Shown one piece after another: positions 30,333 to 42,800 of a stretch of 64,000 nucleotides of DNA. The notes beneath the pieces were generated by a model, which was not told where the DNA came from, searched no databases, and worked only from the letters and a program-made list of their open reading frames with translations. This DNA is from Sphaerolaimus hirsutus (Eukaryota > Nematoda > Chromadorea > Monhysterida > Sphaerolaimidae), in assembly GCA_964036195.1 (NCBI GenBank), contig OZ038452.1, positions 18,408,704-18,472,703 of the forward strand. The letters are read 5' to 3'. Within the stretch, counting starts at the first letter, position 1. Each line of letters starts with the position of its first letter. Both the position numbers and the translations under genes were made by a program.

Positions 30333-32062
30333 CTAAAAAACCCTCACTGATGGAATGAAAACTACTTTAGAGACCCCATTAGAGACTAACGACAGCGTTG
30401 GAGGTGCAGCCTGTTGGTCCGGCACCACAAATTTGCTCATTATGATGAGTTCCGTCTTTGATAAATTGAAGTGGGCTGCACTGCTCCTCAGGATGTGGTC
30501 GTAATACTGAAAGTTTCATATTATTTTAGCTAGATACTTGATAGATCAAAACGGGCAATGAAAATGGACAAAAATGCGGAAATTAGCCCATTCTAAAAAA
30601 TCGCTTTAATTATTTAAATAAAAATCGGGCACCAGGGGTTCGGGATAGACAAATAGCTGACCACACTACCAGACCCCTGGTGGCAGTCCCACGGCCTGTA
30701 AAGTGTAAAGTAAAGTGTCAAATGAAAGTCAAATGCAAAGTCAAGTGTCAAATGTAAAGTCAAATGCAAAGTAAACTGTCAATCGTCATGCAAAGTTCAG
30801 TAATAAAAACTTTTCTTTTTGTATTGATTGACACTTTACTTTGCATTCGACTTTACATTTGACACTTTACTGGGCTTGGGACTGCCCCCTGCTAAACAGT
30901 GCACCCGATTCAAACGCAACTAAAACGAGAATGACATAAAACAAATAAATTGTGAATTTTAATTTTCGCGTTTTAAAAAATCAATCGGAAAAGTAAACGA
31001 CAATGACAGTAAAATGATAAAATGTCAAACTTTTGGAATAGTGTAAAAAAACTAGAAAAACGACAGCTCAACCCCCCCCCCCCCCACAAACACTGACGGC
31101 ATCATCCAAGTGCCAGTGGGCGTGCTGCACCAGCCTCCACGAATATACGCACTGCCACCACGCGACGAAAACGAGTGGATGCAGGCCGCACGTGTCGCTC
31201 GCGTGGCCGTCGTGGTGTCTGCGGCGCATTTGAACGGCCGCCCAGCTGCCCGGCGGCGCGTCGCCCGCCAGAACTTCGCGGATTTCCACTCTGCCGCACT
31301 CGCATCTGCAGTTGACGAGAAAACAAAGTTGATGCGGGACAGAAACCAGTGGCGTAGCCAGGGGGGCGGGGGGGGGGGGGGGGCGGCCGCCCCCCTTACT
31401 GAACGGGACAGAAAAAAGCCAGGAATGGCACATTTCTAAAGCGATTTTGTAGGTGATTTGAAAAAATTTCCGCATTTCCGCACGTCAAGACCACGCTTAT
31501 CCTTATGTACGTTTCCGGAGTGTAAAAACTGGTACAAATTACACAATGTGGTGTAAATTATCATAATTTTAGGTATATAAGTCTTATATAGTGAACATTG
31601 GCGCCATTCCCAACGCCAATCACGCCATGGCGCGGCGCCTACGAATGGCGCCAGCGCCATAACTCCTTTCCGCTGCTATAGGGGTCAAATTTTAGGGGGG
31701 GGGGGGGGGGCGCCGCCCACCCGTTCGCCGGGCTCCGTATACAATCCGCCCCCCCACACAAATCATAACTAAATAACCGAATAAATTCAAATTCGGTTCT
31801 GGGTATCGGGTTTCGGGTCCAAAAAGTACTCTGGGTATATGGGTCGGGGTCGGGTCGTTTCGGGTTTGCCCCCCCCAGTCCGTTGCTTTCTCACTAACCT
31901 GTAAGTGCGGTCCTTTGTGGCCAGAAAACAACGCACTTTGCGGACACCATCCTCCACATCTAACATTTGCAGGGCAACCATGTTTACAGCATCGTCAGCA
32001 TCTTTCACCGGTTGACTTATGTTGGGAAAAACGTTTCTGCGCAAACAAATGATGAAATTCAT
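30333..32062 (-). CDS. Three-exon protein of unknown function (gene Y)
   Basis: Exons 32062-31899, 31305-31098 and 30506-30333 (TAG), with phases 2 and 0 in agreement. Donors are gttagt and gtcagt; acceptors are ctgcag and tttcag. The start is the ATG at 32062 in a good context (accATGa). Alternatively a tgcgcag just downstream could be an acceptor, making this an internal exon. The product is about 181 residues. Recognisable stretches are DADDAVNMVALQMLDVEDG, CFLATKDRTYRCECGR, then a Trp/His-rich part (VFVAWWQCVYSWRLVQ, HAHWHLDDAYYDHIL) and a C-terminal LSKTELIIMSKFVVPD. The middle exon is very GC-rich at third positions, like the kelch exons. CECG and the many Cys/His residues could bind a metal, but no known spacing is met. 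I do not recognise the family. A gttagt in the last exon is a possible alternative donor. Confidence 0.55.
30690..30890. repeat. Foldback made of GTAAAGTGTCAAATG words
   Basis: ggcagtccca-ggcctgtaaa at the left, ttgggactgcc at the right. Both arms iterate aaagtgtcaaatg/catttgacacttt. Relatives lie at 50335-50690 and 51745-51915. Confidence 0.65.
31340..31745. repeat. CAGTGGCGTAGCCAGG-type element with long G runs
   Basis: It begins ccagtggcgtagccagggg, a terminus I recall from non-autonomous hAT elements of many animals. It has poly-G runs and GGCGCC words (tggcgccattcccaacgcc). The right end is unclear. It lies in the first intron of gene Y. Confidence 0.5.
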
Positions 32063-32252
32063 GGTTGTTTTTTTACAAGATAATCATGAGAAAGTACAGT
32101 TAGCAGTGAGCAGAATGGTGTAATACTAGTTGACCACACATTAGTTGACAAATTGTGTACTGCATTCAGTTGCATACTAAAACTTTAGAAATAGTTGCGC
32201 CACAACACCACAGCAAAATGGCACCAAGCACAAAGAGCGCCATGGCTGCCTC

Positions 32253-33514
32253 TAGGGTTGGCACTAGATTTTTTTAACTGATTTTTTTTAATCACAGGGT
32301 GGAAACTGATTTTTTTTAATCACAGGTTGGAAACTGATTTTAATTTTAAAAAACCCAAAATGAAACATTTCTGGTAGACTTGCACTGGGTATTTTGCAAT
32401 TTTTTTGCGTGCAAGCGCGCAATTTCCAATACACATTACCATTAGTGGTGTTTTACTGGGTTTTGGGGCATTTTTAGTGTAAAAGATTGCATTTATCCAT
32501 GCTACCGTGTAATAATAAGCCGTACTATGCTAGTGCAGTATATAATATACAGCCAATGTGCTCCCACATACTTCTACAGTGTGTAGCATCACTGTCAATG
32601 TATTAGCTTTTTCGTACTAGGGTTGGCCGATGTTTTTTTTTAAACGTTTTTTTTTTTTTTTAAACATGACGTCCGAAATGTTTTTTTTTTAAAAAAAACA
32701 TCGGCCGAAATTTTTAGTACTAAGCACTAGGTATTTTGCAAAATTGTTGCATTTTTAGTATCAAAACATCCATTTCTATGTGCTACCATGGGTGAATAAG
32801 CCGACATATGTTGCTGTAATATATAATATTGAGGTAATGTGCTTCCATGTACCTCCACAGTGTGTAACTTCACTCCCAAAGTAACAACCTCCTTTTATAA
32901 CCTTGTTTGATCACCATTCCATGCCAAACTTTACCTGAAGTCACGAACATTCGACTATAAGGCGATATACGAACAATATGTCGACGAAAAATGGATATTT
33001 TTGACACAAATCACCACTTATAATGCTATCCCATGGCTCCACAGCCATTATATGGTCATATTTAACATCACAGAGTATTGCCAGTGTCTGATATACCTAT
33101 ATATGTTGACACTAGGTCATATCTGGGAGCTTTTAAAAAAAAACGTTTATCGAGTTAAAAAAAAACGTTTTTTTTCCAACCCTATTTCGTACAACCTTAT
33201 TTTAAGACTATTCCATGCTGAACTTCACTTGAAGTCGCGAATGTTCGACAAAAGGTGATATACATAATAAGTCAACGTAAAATGGATATTTTTGAAAGAA
33301 ATCGCAGCTTACAATGCTATCCCACGACTCCACAGTCATAATATGGCCACAATAGACATAATAATACATTGTCTGACACTTAACATACACATATTTTTTC
33401 TCTATACCCCCATTTTGGGCGATTTAAAAAAAATCTGATTTGAATTAAAAAAATTGATTTTTTTAATAAAAAGAATCAAGGCGTTTAAAAAAAATTGATT
33501 TTTTCCCAACCCTA
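32253..33514. mobile_element. Outer hAT, TAGGGTTGG ends
   Basis: TAGGGTTGGCACTAG to CCCAACCCTA, with the 8-bp duplication GCTGCCTC at 32245-32252 and 33515-33522. The arms iterate ctgattttttttaa. It separates genes X and Y and is interrupted by a younger relative. Confidence 0.85.
32618..33184. mobile_element. Inner hAT inserted in a related hAT
   Basis: TAGGGTTGGCCGATG to CCAACCCTA, with the 8-bp duplication TTTCGTAC at 32610-32617 and 33185-33192. The same subfamily as 18734-19431 and 24590-25258, with an internal deletion. Confidence 0.85.
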
Positions 33515-33841
33515 GCTGCCTCTGTAGTAGCACCAAAATCTCAATTTTGTAGTGCGCAAATGAACGCAGTACGCAAATTGTCAACTAGTGCGCCACCACG
33601 AGTTGCCACCCAACGCATTTCTGTAGGTTCAGTTGGCCAGGGGGGCCTCCTATTTCCCAAAATGTTCAAAACGGTAGGGATGACAAAATAATTTTTTCTA
33701 GCTGCTAAACGACAATTTTTATCAAAATCAATCAATTTTTATTGAAAACTGGGAAAACTTTTAATTGAAACCCGTGCCATTTAGGAAGAGTCACTTCCGG
33801 GCTTTTTAACTACTTTTAAACTCCAACAGACAAAAGGTAAT

Positions 33842-36800
33842 TCATTGTTTTGAAACAGACATCCGCTCAGGCAATTGAACCCATTGGTTGATGGGAAAAA
33901 TGTTGGTCACGTCTCTGGAACCCGCAACGGTTGATGCGAGTTGCGCCCAGTCAATTATATCGTCACTGCTGGCAAGTTGCCCAGTCGCCTCCTGGAAATA
34001 TGACATAAGATATTATACGATAAAATAAGTGTTCAAAAGGCGACAGAAGTGTCTCAGCATATGGGAAGTTTGAGTGCTACGGGTTGATAAATATACAGTG
34101 ATGTGATGTGATATATAGCCATAAAATGGCTGTAGAGTCATGGGATAGCATTATTCACAACTGACGAAATCTTACCAAAATATTGAAAAATTCCGGAAAA
34201 TTTTTTTGCCCAGCGCTATAAAAAATAACCATCGCGCTTTTTTAAAGCGGCTCTTTAAAAAAACAATTGACAAAAGCGCTGGCCATCCGCAATTGAAATC
34301 AGTCAGTGACACAAGCATCAGTAGTGACCAGTTTTTTTGCATTGGCAGTGTGCAAATGATAGCATGTGATATTCACAAAGTAACGGAAAGAAAAATTCAA
34401 GATGTAAACCAGTAACCAAATTTCGATTTTTGATATTTTTATGCATCGGTTATCGATGACCCAATGCCAATGTTAACCATATTGGAATGTCGCAGTTTTT
34501 GCCATTGTAGGATAGTCTCCCATTAGATGGACGAACAGTGGTGTTTCAGCCGGGGTATATAAGCTGACTAGCAGGATTCTCTCCGACCTTCGGTCGGGTT
34601 TTGTGGTTCTCTACAATTAATACCATTGGAGAAAATATGATACTTTAGTTAAGTTTGCCCACATGCTAGGCATGTGTTTTGAAATGCGGTATGTAATGTA
34701 CCAACAATAACAAGACCAATACCAAGATGCAATGTTTTGGAATGTATTTTTGTAAACTTCCGTAAAATGGTTGGGCATGAAACTCGGTAGTAAAATGTGA
34801 ACAGTTTGTGATTTGGTATGATGGTGTGCAGTTTGCATTCTGTGTGGTATAGGTTTTGTGAAATGATAGTGTGGTTTTTGCAAGGTGTCAAACTTTGTTG
34901 TAATCTTCAATTGGTTACATTTGTGCTTTGCTGTTCTTTTTGTGTTTGTAAATCCTTGTGGTATTCATTGTAGAGAACCACAAAACCCAACTGAAGGTTG
35001 GAGAGAATCCTGCTATAGGTACCCACTACTCAGAGGCTTGCAAAAACTGACACCCCAATGGGGACCCCCATCCAAATGGCACCCCCCGGGGAACCCCCCA
35101 AAAGTGGCACCCCCTGGGAACCGCCCAAAAATGGGACCCCCTAGGGCCCCACAAATATGGCACCCCCTAAGGACCACCAAAAATGGCACCCCTTAGGGAC
35201 CCCCCAAAAATGGCACCCCCTTGGGACCCCCCAAAAAAAGCACCCCCTGGGGACCCCCCAAACATGGCACCCCCTAGGAACCCCCACAAAAATGGCACCC
35301 CCTGGGGACCCACCCAAAGTTGGCTCCCCCTGGGGACTCTCCAAAAATGGCACCCCCCTGGGGACCCCCCCAAAATGGCACCCCCTATGGACCCCCCCCG
35401 CAAAAAAAATATAGCACCCCACTGAGGACCACCAAAAAATGGCACCCCTGGGGACCACCCAAAAAATGGCATCCCATGTGGACCCCCTTGAAATGGCACC
35501 CCCATATGTACGTCCAGAAAATGGCACCCCCTGGAGACCCCCCAAAAATGGCACCCCATGGGGACTCCCTCAAAATCCTGTAAACACAGCCCCTAGTTTG
35601 GAAACTCCTGTAAACTCAGCCCCTAATTTGGAAACTCCTATAAACTCAGCCCCTAACTTGCAAACTCTCGTAAACTCAGCCCCTAACTTGCAAACTCCCA
35701 TAAACTCAGCCCCTTATTTGTAAGCTCCCATAAACTCAGCCTCTAATTTGAAAACTCCCATAAACTCAGCCCCCAATTTTGGAAACTCCTGTAAACTCAA
35801 CCCATAATTTGGAAACTGCTGTAGACTCAGCCCTAATTTGGATACTCCAATAAACTCAGCCCCTAATTTAGAAACTCCCATAAACTCAGCCCCTAATTTG
35901 GAAACTCCCTTAAAATCAGCCCCTAATTTGGAAACAACCATAAACTCAGCCCCTAATTTGGAAACTCCCATAAACTCAGTCCCTAATTTGGAAACTCCTG
36001 TAAACTCATTTTCAGGTTTAGGGTAATGTAGTGTGAAAATAGTATGAATATTTCAAAAAATCACTATCATCAATCCACAAATGCATCAATTCACAATTTT
36101 CAATTTTTTAGCCCCAGGGGTTAGACTTAAAAGGTTATGGTAATGTAGAGTAGAAATGGAGTGCACATCTCAAATCACTGCAATAAAAAACCCACAAACG
36201 CATCTTTTCACAAATTGAAAGTTTTTGTGCCCAGGGGTTCATTATCAGGGTTTTGTAATGTGGTGTCAAAATAGAGTGCATATTTGAAATCGCTACACTC
36301 AGAAACCCACAAACACATCATTTTATGATTTGAAAATTTTTGGCCCCGGGGGTTCATTTTCAGGGTTATGGTAATGTAGTGTCAAAATAAAGTGCAAATT
36401 TCAAATCAAGGCAATCAAAAAGCCACAAATGCATCATTTCACAATTTCTAATTTATTAGCCCCATGGGTTCAATTTAAGGCTTACAGTAATGTAGAGTTG
36501 AAATTGAGTCATTTCAAATCAGTGCAATAAGAAACCTGCAAAATGCATCATTTTACAAATAGAAATTTTTGGGTCTAGGGGTTCAATTTCAGGGTTTTAG
36601 TAATGTAGTGTCAAAATGGAGTGCATATTTGAAATCGCTACAATCAGAAACCCACAAATGCATCATTTTATGATTTGAAAGTTTTTGGCTTAGGGGGTTC
36701 ATTTTTATGGTTATGGTAATGTAGTGTCAAAATGAAGTGCATATTTCAAATGAGTGCAATCAGAAACCTGAAAATGAATGATTTCACAAATTGAAAGTTT

Positions 36801-39800
36801 TTGGCTCCAGAGGTTCATTTTCAGGGTTATGGTTATGTAGTTTTCAGGGTTATGTAGTGTCAAAATGGATTGCATATTTCAAATCAGTGCAATTAGAAAC
36901 CCACATCGAATCATTTCACAATTTCTAATTTTTTAAGCCCTGGGCATATTTGAAATTGCTACACTCAGAAACCCACAAATCCATCATTTTATGGTTTGAA
37001 AGTTTTTGGCCCAGGGGGTTCATTTTTAGGGTTATGGTAATGTAGTGTCAAAATGAAGTGCATATTTCAAATGAGTGCTATCAGAAACCCGAATCATCAT
37101 CATTTCTCAAATTGAAAGTATTTAACCCCATGGGTCCATTTTGAGGGTTATGGTAATGTAGTGTCAAAATGGAGTGCATATATCAAATCAATGCAATCAG
37201 AAACCCAAATTTGAAATCAGTGCAATCAGAAACCCAAAAATGCATCATTTCACAAATTGAAAGTTTTTGGCCCCAGTGGTTCATTTTCAGGGTTATGGTA
37301 ATGTAGTGTCAAAATGAAGTGCATATTTCAAATGAGTGCAATCAGAAACCCGAAAATGCATCATTTCTCAAATTGAAAGTATTTGGCCCCATGGGTTCAT
37401 TTTTCAGGTTATGGTAATGTAGTGTCAATGGAGTGCATAGATCAAATCAGTGCAATCAGAAACCTAAATTTGAAAACAGTGCAATCAGAAACCCAAAAAT
37501 GCATCATTTCACAAATTGAAAGTTTTTGGCCCCAGTGGTTCATTTTCAGGGTTATGGTAATGTAATGTCAAAATGGAGTGCATTATATATCAAATCAGTG
37601 CAATTAGAAACCCACAATGCATCATTTCACAATTTAAAAGTTTTGGCCCCATTTTGGGTTCAATTTCAGGTTTATCGTAATGTACTGTCAGGATGGAGTG
37701 CATATTTCAAATCATTGTAATCAGTAACCCACAAATGCATTATATCACAATTTATATTTTTTAGCCCCGGGGGCTTCACTTGAGGATTATGGTAATGTTA
37801 TTGTTAACTCCCATAAACTCAGCCTCTAATTTGGCAAACACCCATCAACTCAACTCCCATAAACTCAGCCTCTAATTTGTAAACTTGTGTCAACAGCCAC
37901 TTATTTTTAAACTTCTGTCATCTCAACCCTAATTTATAAACACCCATCAACTGAACCCTGAATTGTAAACTCAGCCCCTAAAAACTCAAGTCAACCCCCT
38001 ATACATGTGCAATTGCATTCTTGGGAAGCAACTTTGCCATCTACTAACCCTGTTTGTCAAGATTGTGGATCGTGTTTGTAAAGGGCATTTGTACTAATAA
38101 ATAGTGACTGCATTGTGTGCAAAAACACACACGAATCGGGCACAATGAGGCCTGTGATTGTGTGTCCTATCTTTTACATTGGGCATACTTAGCACGCAAT
38201 TCACTCACAAATATATAGGTTATGGTAATGTAGTGTCAATGGAGTGCATAGATCAAATCAGTGCAATCAGAAACCTAAATTTGAAAACAATGCAATCAGA
38301 AACCCAAAAATGCATCATTTCACAAATTGAAAGTTTTTGGCCCCAGTGGTTCATTTTCAGGGTTATGGTAATGTAATGTCAAAATGGAGTGCATTATATA
38401 TCAAATCAGTGCAATTAGAAACCCACAATGCATCATTTCACAATTTAAAAGTTTTGGCCCCATTTTGGGTTCAATTTCAGGGTTATCGTAATGTACTGTC
38501 AGAATGGAGTGCATATTTCAAATCATTGTAATCAGTAACCCACAAATGCATTATATCACAATTTATATTTTTTAGCCCCGGGGGCCTCACTTGAGGATTA
38601 TGGTAATGTTATTGTTAACTCCCATAAACTCAGCCTCTAATTTGGCAAACACCCATCAACTCAACTCCCATAAACTCAGCCTCTAATTTGTAAACTTGTG
38701 TCAACAGCCACTTATTTTTAAACTTCTGTCATCTCAACCCTAATTTATAAACACCCATCAACTCAACCCTGAATTGTAAACTCAGCCCCTAAAAACTCAA
38801 GTCAACCCCCTATACATGTGCAATTGCATTCTTGGGAAGCAACTTTGCCATCTACTAACCCTGTTTGTCAAGATTGTGGATCGTGTTTGTAAAGGGCATT
38901 TGTACTAATAAATAGTGACTGCATTGTGTGCAAAAACACACACGAATCGGGCACAATGAGGCCTGTGATTGTGCGTCCTATCTTTTACATTGGGCATACT
39001 TAGCACGCAATTCACTCACAAATATATATGGTTTAATAACGTAAAAGTGAATCCAGTTATCTGCCAATTATGTCCGAAACTCAACATGCACGGTCCACCG
39101 TTTCTGGAGTTTTCTATATTTCGATGAAATTTCATTGTAGAATCAGTTAGAAACAAAGTCAGATACATTTGAGGCGTCTACTTCTAAAAGTCGACTAGTC
39201 ACAAAATTGAAAATTTGGAGTTAGGCCCGGAAACATCATCTGGGGCTACTTCCGGCAAATTACACTTTCCGTCCCGTTTGGCACGCCGCCAGCTTGCGCT
39301 TGGGAAGGTTCTTTCGGCGTTGACCCCGCCTTGATGATGAACTCAGGTCGGGGTCGGCGGCGGAATTGATCAAAGGGTGAATGCCATGGGATTAAGTTTG
39401 CACTTTGTCAGGATTATATCCCAGTTTGGGATCTGTCTGGCTCACATGTGTGTGATGGACTAATTACTGTGTAAAAATAATAATCTGAGATATATAAAAA
39501 TTTGAGCTTTGCGAAAAAATGCTACTCAACAAAAATTCATTGAAATTTATTTAGTTTATGTTGCCCTTGTGTTCTTGAAACTATTTATTTTAAACTTTCA
39601 ATTTGTTTTTACCAGAATAATTTTTTTACAACTTGAACGCGCTTAATTGGAGCCATTACTAAGAAACGTGGCCATATAATCTCCATCGAATGGGTGGTAA
39701 ATCCCCATCGCATTCAACCTTTGATCCATTCCGATGCCAATTGGTGCCGTGAACAGGGTTGGCAAAATCGCAGAAAAGAATAAAATAAAAATAAAAATAA

Positions 39801-42800
39801 AATGGAAAATTTAAGAATAAAATGAAATAAAATAAAATGGGAAATTTCAAAATAAAAATAAAAATTGTATAAAAATTCGAATTTTTGTAAATTTTTTGTA
39901 AAATTGTATATAAATTCATATTTTTGTAAATAAAATGAAACAAGAATAAAATTAAATTAAAATACATTTTTATACAAATAGGGTTAAAACAATATATCGT
40001 ATCGAATATCAAATATCGGATATCGACCATTTTTTAATATCGAATATCGAATATCGATATCGAAAATTTTGAAAAAATATCGAATATCAAATATCGATAT
40101 CGAAAATTTTGAAATAATATCAAATATCGATATCGAATATCGACCATTTTTCGATATATCGAACCTGTATTGTGTCCCCAAATTTACTTTTCATTTTCAC
40201 TTTGAGATGTTTATGGTTGATCTGATGTGCTTATAGTATTGTATTTGATGAGTAAAAGTACAGTATTTATAATGTCATTGTTGTTGGAGTGCTAAATTTG
40301 AAGCCAGAAAACGCTGATATACTTTTTTTTGCAACATGCCCTTAAGCAATTAGGTTAGGATGAACTGTAATATCTACCAATTGTTATTTGTCTGATACAC
40401 TTTGATTCATCACGTTTTTCTTCTATTTTCTACCATTGAGTGATGTAAAGCTTGTTAAAATCACTTGCACCATTCAAATTTCAGTAAAGAGATGATTAAA
40501 CATGTGTGCAACCACATGAAAATACAATATGCCACTTGAAATATGCCTTGCTATACCAAAAGCATATCGCAATATCGAATATCGAAAATATCGAAATATC
40601 GAATATCGACCATTTTTCAATATCGAATATCGATATCGAGGTTCCATATCGTATCGATATCGAATATCGAGTTTCAGAAAAAAATATCGAATATCGATAT
40701 CGAAAATTTTGAAAAAATATTGAATATCGAGTATCGATATCGAAAAGTCATATCGTTTGAACCCTATATACAAATGATTTTTATAAAACCAACCCTGGCC
40801 GTGAACAACGTGAATAATTTCAGCGCAATTAATCTATGTGCAATGTGGGGGTCGTGTGATCGGGCAGAAATCGACCACACGCACGCAATTTGACCAGCGT
40901 AATGGAAACCAATATGTGACCCTTCCCGAGCGCAACCCAAGCCGAGCAACAGACGGGACGGAAACTATAGTCAACCCTACTTCCGCACATTTTTTTATCA
41001 TTTTCCATAAATTTTAAGACCTCACATGCCCATATGGCAAAGTGCCAAATTTGACATTTTTTGGGAATTTGGGAAATTTGACATGCAAAGAAGTCGACAA
41101 GTCCACTTAGTTTCGGGCTAAAAGTCGACAAGTCCACCCTTCGCCTTTGTTTTTTATGGGAAAAAATAGCAAGAAATGTGATAAGTCCGTCATGGACAGC
41201 TACTTCTAAAAGTCGACAAGTCCATAAATTGCCCATAAGGCAGAGTCGCCTTCACCGGGAACAAAAATGTTCTCTAGTGCAAGAAGTCGACAAGTCCATT
41301 TTCCTCCCAAAAACAGTTTTGCTCTGACCGAATGGATATTTATGGACACCCCATTTTTCACATATACGTTGAGAGCAGGAACTGAAAATTTCATACTTTA
41401 TTGTCAACATATGGAACTTAATGGAAAGCATGAGAGAGCCAAAGTGGACACGCACTACGGGCCTGGAATTGGATCGGAAACTTAAAATGCGATTTACTCA
41501 AAATCGCATTTTGTGGACTTGTCGACTTTTAGAAGTAGAGGCCTCATTTATAATCGTTCGCTTTCATGTAAACAATTAGGCGATAACCTTTTATTATTGC
41601 ACTTAGTGTAGAACTGTAATTCCAGCTTGTACACCCCGACTGAAGCCTCAATCCAGGACAATCCAATAGGAAACTAGCGAATAAATGCCAAGTGTCAAGT
41701 CATAATCATAAATATAAAAACTGACCGAACTCGCTGCCATAGTGGGATCGCAGTGGGGCGGTGCGCGCGACGCAATGGGACAACTTTGGAACGTGTGGAC
41801 CTCTGTGCTGCTGGCCGCCACCTCACACACACGAGTCCGACTGTCATTCTGCACGGGTTTATGAATCAATCAACACTAGTTTACACATATAGGTGCATGG
41901 CACACTCAAATTTTCAGTTGCAGTTCGAACACTTTTTCAAGGGCGGAATTCAAAAGGGTGGAATTAAAAACGGGGGCGGAATCCAAAAACGTTCGAACTG
42001 CCCTCGATTTCAATTCCGCACATGAAACGTTCGAACACTTTGCACAATGGCGGAATTGCCCCGGATTGTGCATGGGCGGAATTATTTCAGACAGGTAGGA
42101 AAGTGCAAAATGTCTGAACCGCCCTTGGAATTCCGCCTTGGCGGAACTCAAAAGCGTCCAAACTGCCCTTGACAATTTTGAGTGTGCAGTGCGCCATCTA
42201 GGCAAGAAAACATTCGGACACTTTCTAGAGGGTGGAATTCAGTTTCGGTTTACACAAATATGCCACATGGTGAACTTCAATATCTTTTTAACAAGTGGAT
42301 ATTACTAAAAAATTTCTCTATTCATTTTTGAAGACAAAGCCTAGATCTACCTATAAATTTTTTTTCACATATGTTTGGTAAGATAAAAAAGATGTGTTTC
42401 TCATAACAACCTTCTCTAAAGGGCGTATCTCTTACGTCAAGGGTGGAATTGAAACTGTCCCATTCAGGGACGTATCCAGGATTTTTGAGCGGGGGGGGCT
42501 GCTTGTTTACGGCGGCCGGCGAGGGGGGGGGGCTCAGCCCCCCCCCCTAAAATTTTCGCTAAATAGTGGCGGAATGGCGCTATGGCGCTGGCGCCATTAG
42601 TAGGCGCCACGCCATGGCGCTATTGGCGTTGGCGTCAGCGCCATGGAACGCTGTATATGTATGTAAATATACATACAAAACAGCAAAAAGCACAACATTG
42701 AGTGTATTTACAACGATTTGCGGCCACATGGAGCAAATCAGATGATAATACCTTTATGTATGGTGAAGAATGCGCGCTTGCGCGCAAAATTTTTTACGCT

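Larger units (their letters stand above)
39255..40976. mobile_element. Insert with 9-bp duplication, TTTCCGTCCCG ends
   Basis: The 9-bp duplication CTACTTCCG lies at 39246-39254 and 40977-40985. Imperfect inverted ends contain ctttccgtcccg and cgggacggaaac. Nine bases fits Mutator-like elements. The minus strand near 39660-39753 holds a short open frame that may be a captured exon or a transposase remnant. Confidence 0.7.
39171..41545. mobile_element. Outer MITE, GAGGCGTCTACTTC ends, ATTT duplication
   Basis: The same family as 15901-16534 in reverse orientation. ATTT flanks both ends (39167-39170, 41546-41549). The two halves join in sequence with the intact copy once the insert at 39255-40976 is ignored. 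Confidence 0.8.

Noticed and set aside
31110..31439. 109-codon plus-strand frame over a GC-rich stretch
   Set aside because: The minus-strand frame here (31305-31098) has good splice sites and matches phase with both neighbouring exons, so the plus frame is its shadow.
24715..33390. Frames recurring with similar peptides near 24.8, 26.3, 33.0 and 33.2 kb
   Set aside because: They are shadows of the shared core of the TAGGGTTGG hAT family, with stops at different places in each copy.
35141..35723. Long open frames (up to 137 codons) on both strands over the tandem arrays
   Set aside because: They follow from repeat periods of 27 and 30 bp, both divisible by three. No splice sites, start context or domain supports them.
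36030..37790. CRISPR-like regular repeats
   Set aside because: The units are about 117 bp, diverged and without unique spacers; this is satellite DNA in an animal intron.
39659..40030. Minus-strand frame (HGTNWHRNGSKVECDGD) first taken for an exon of gene X
   Set aside because: It lies inside the 9-bp-duplication element at 39255-40976 and is cut by the hAT at 39754. It also does not keep phase with the last exon of gene X.
40506..40893. Several plus-strand frames rich in Ile, Tyr and Arg
   Set aside because: They translate the ATATCGATATC words of an inserted element.
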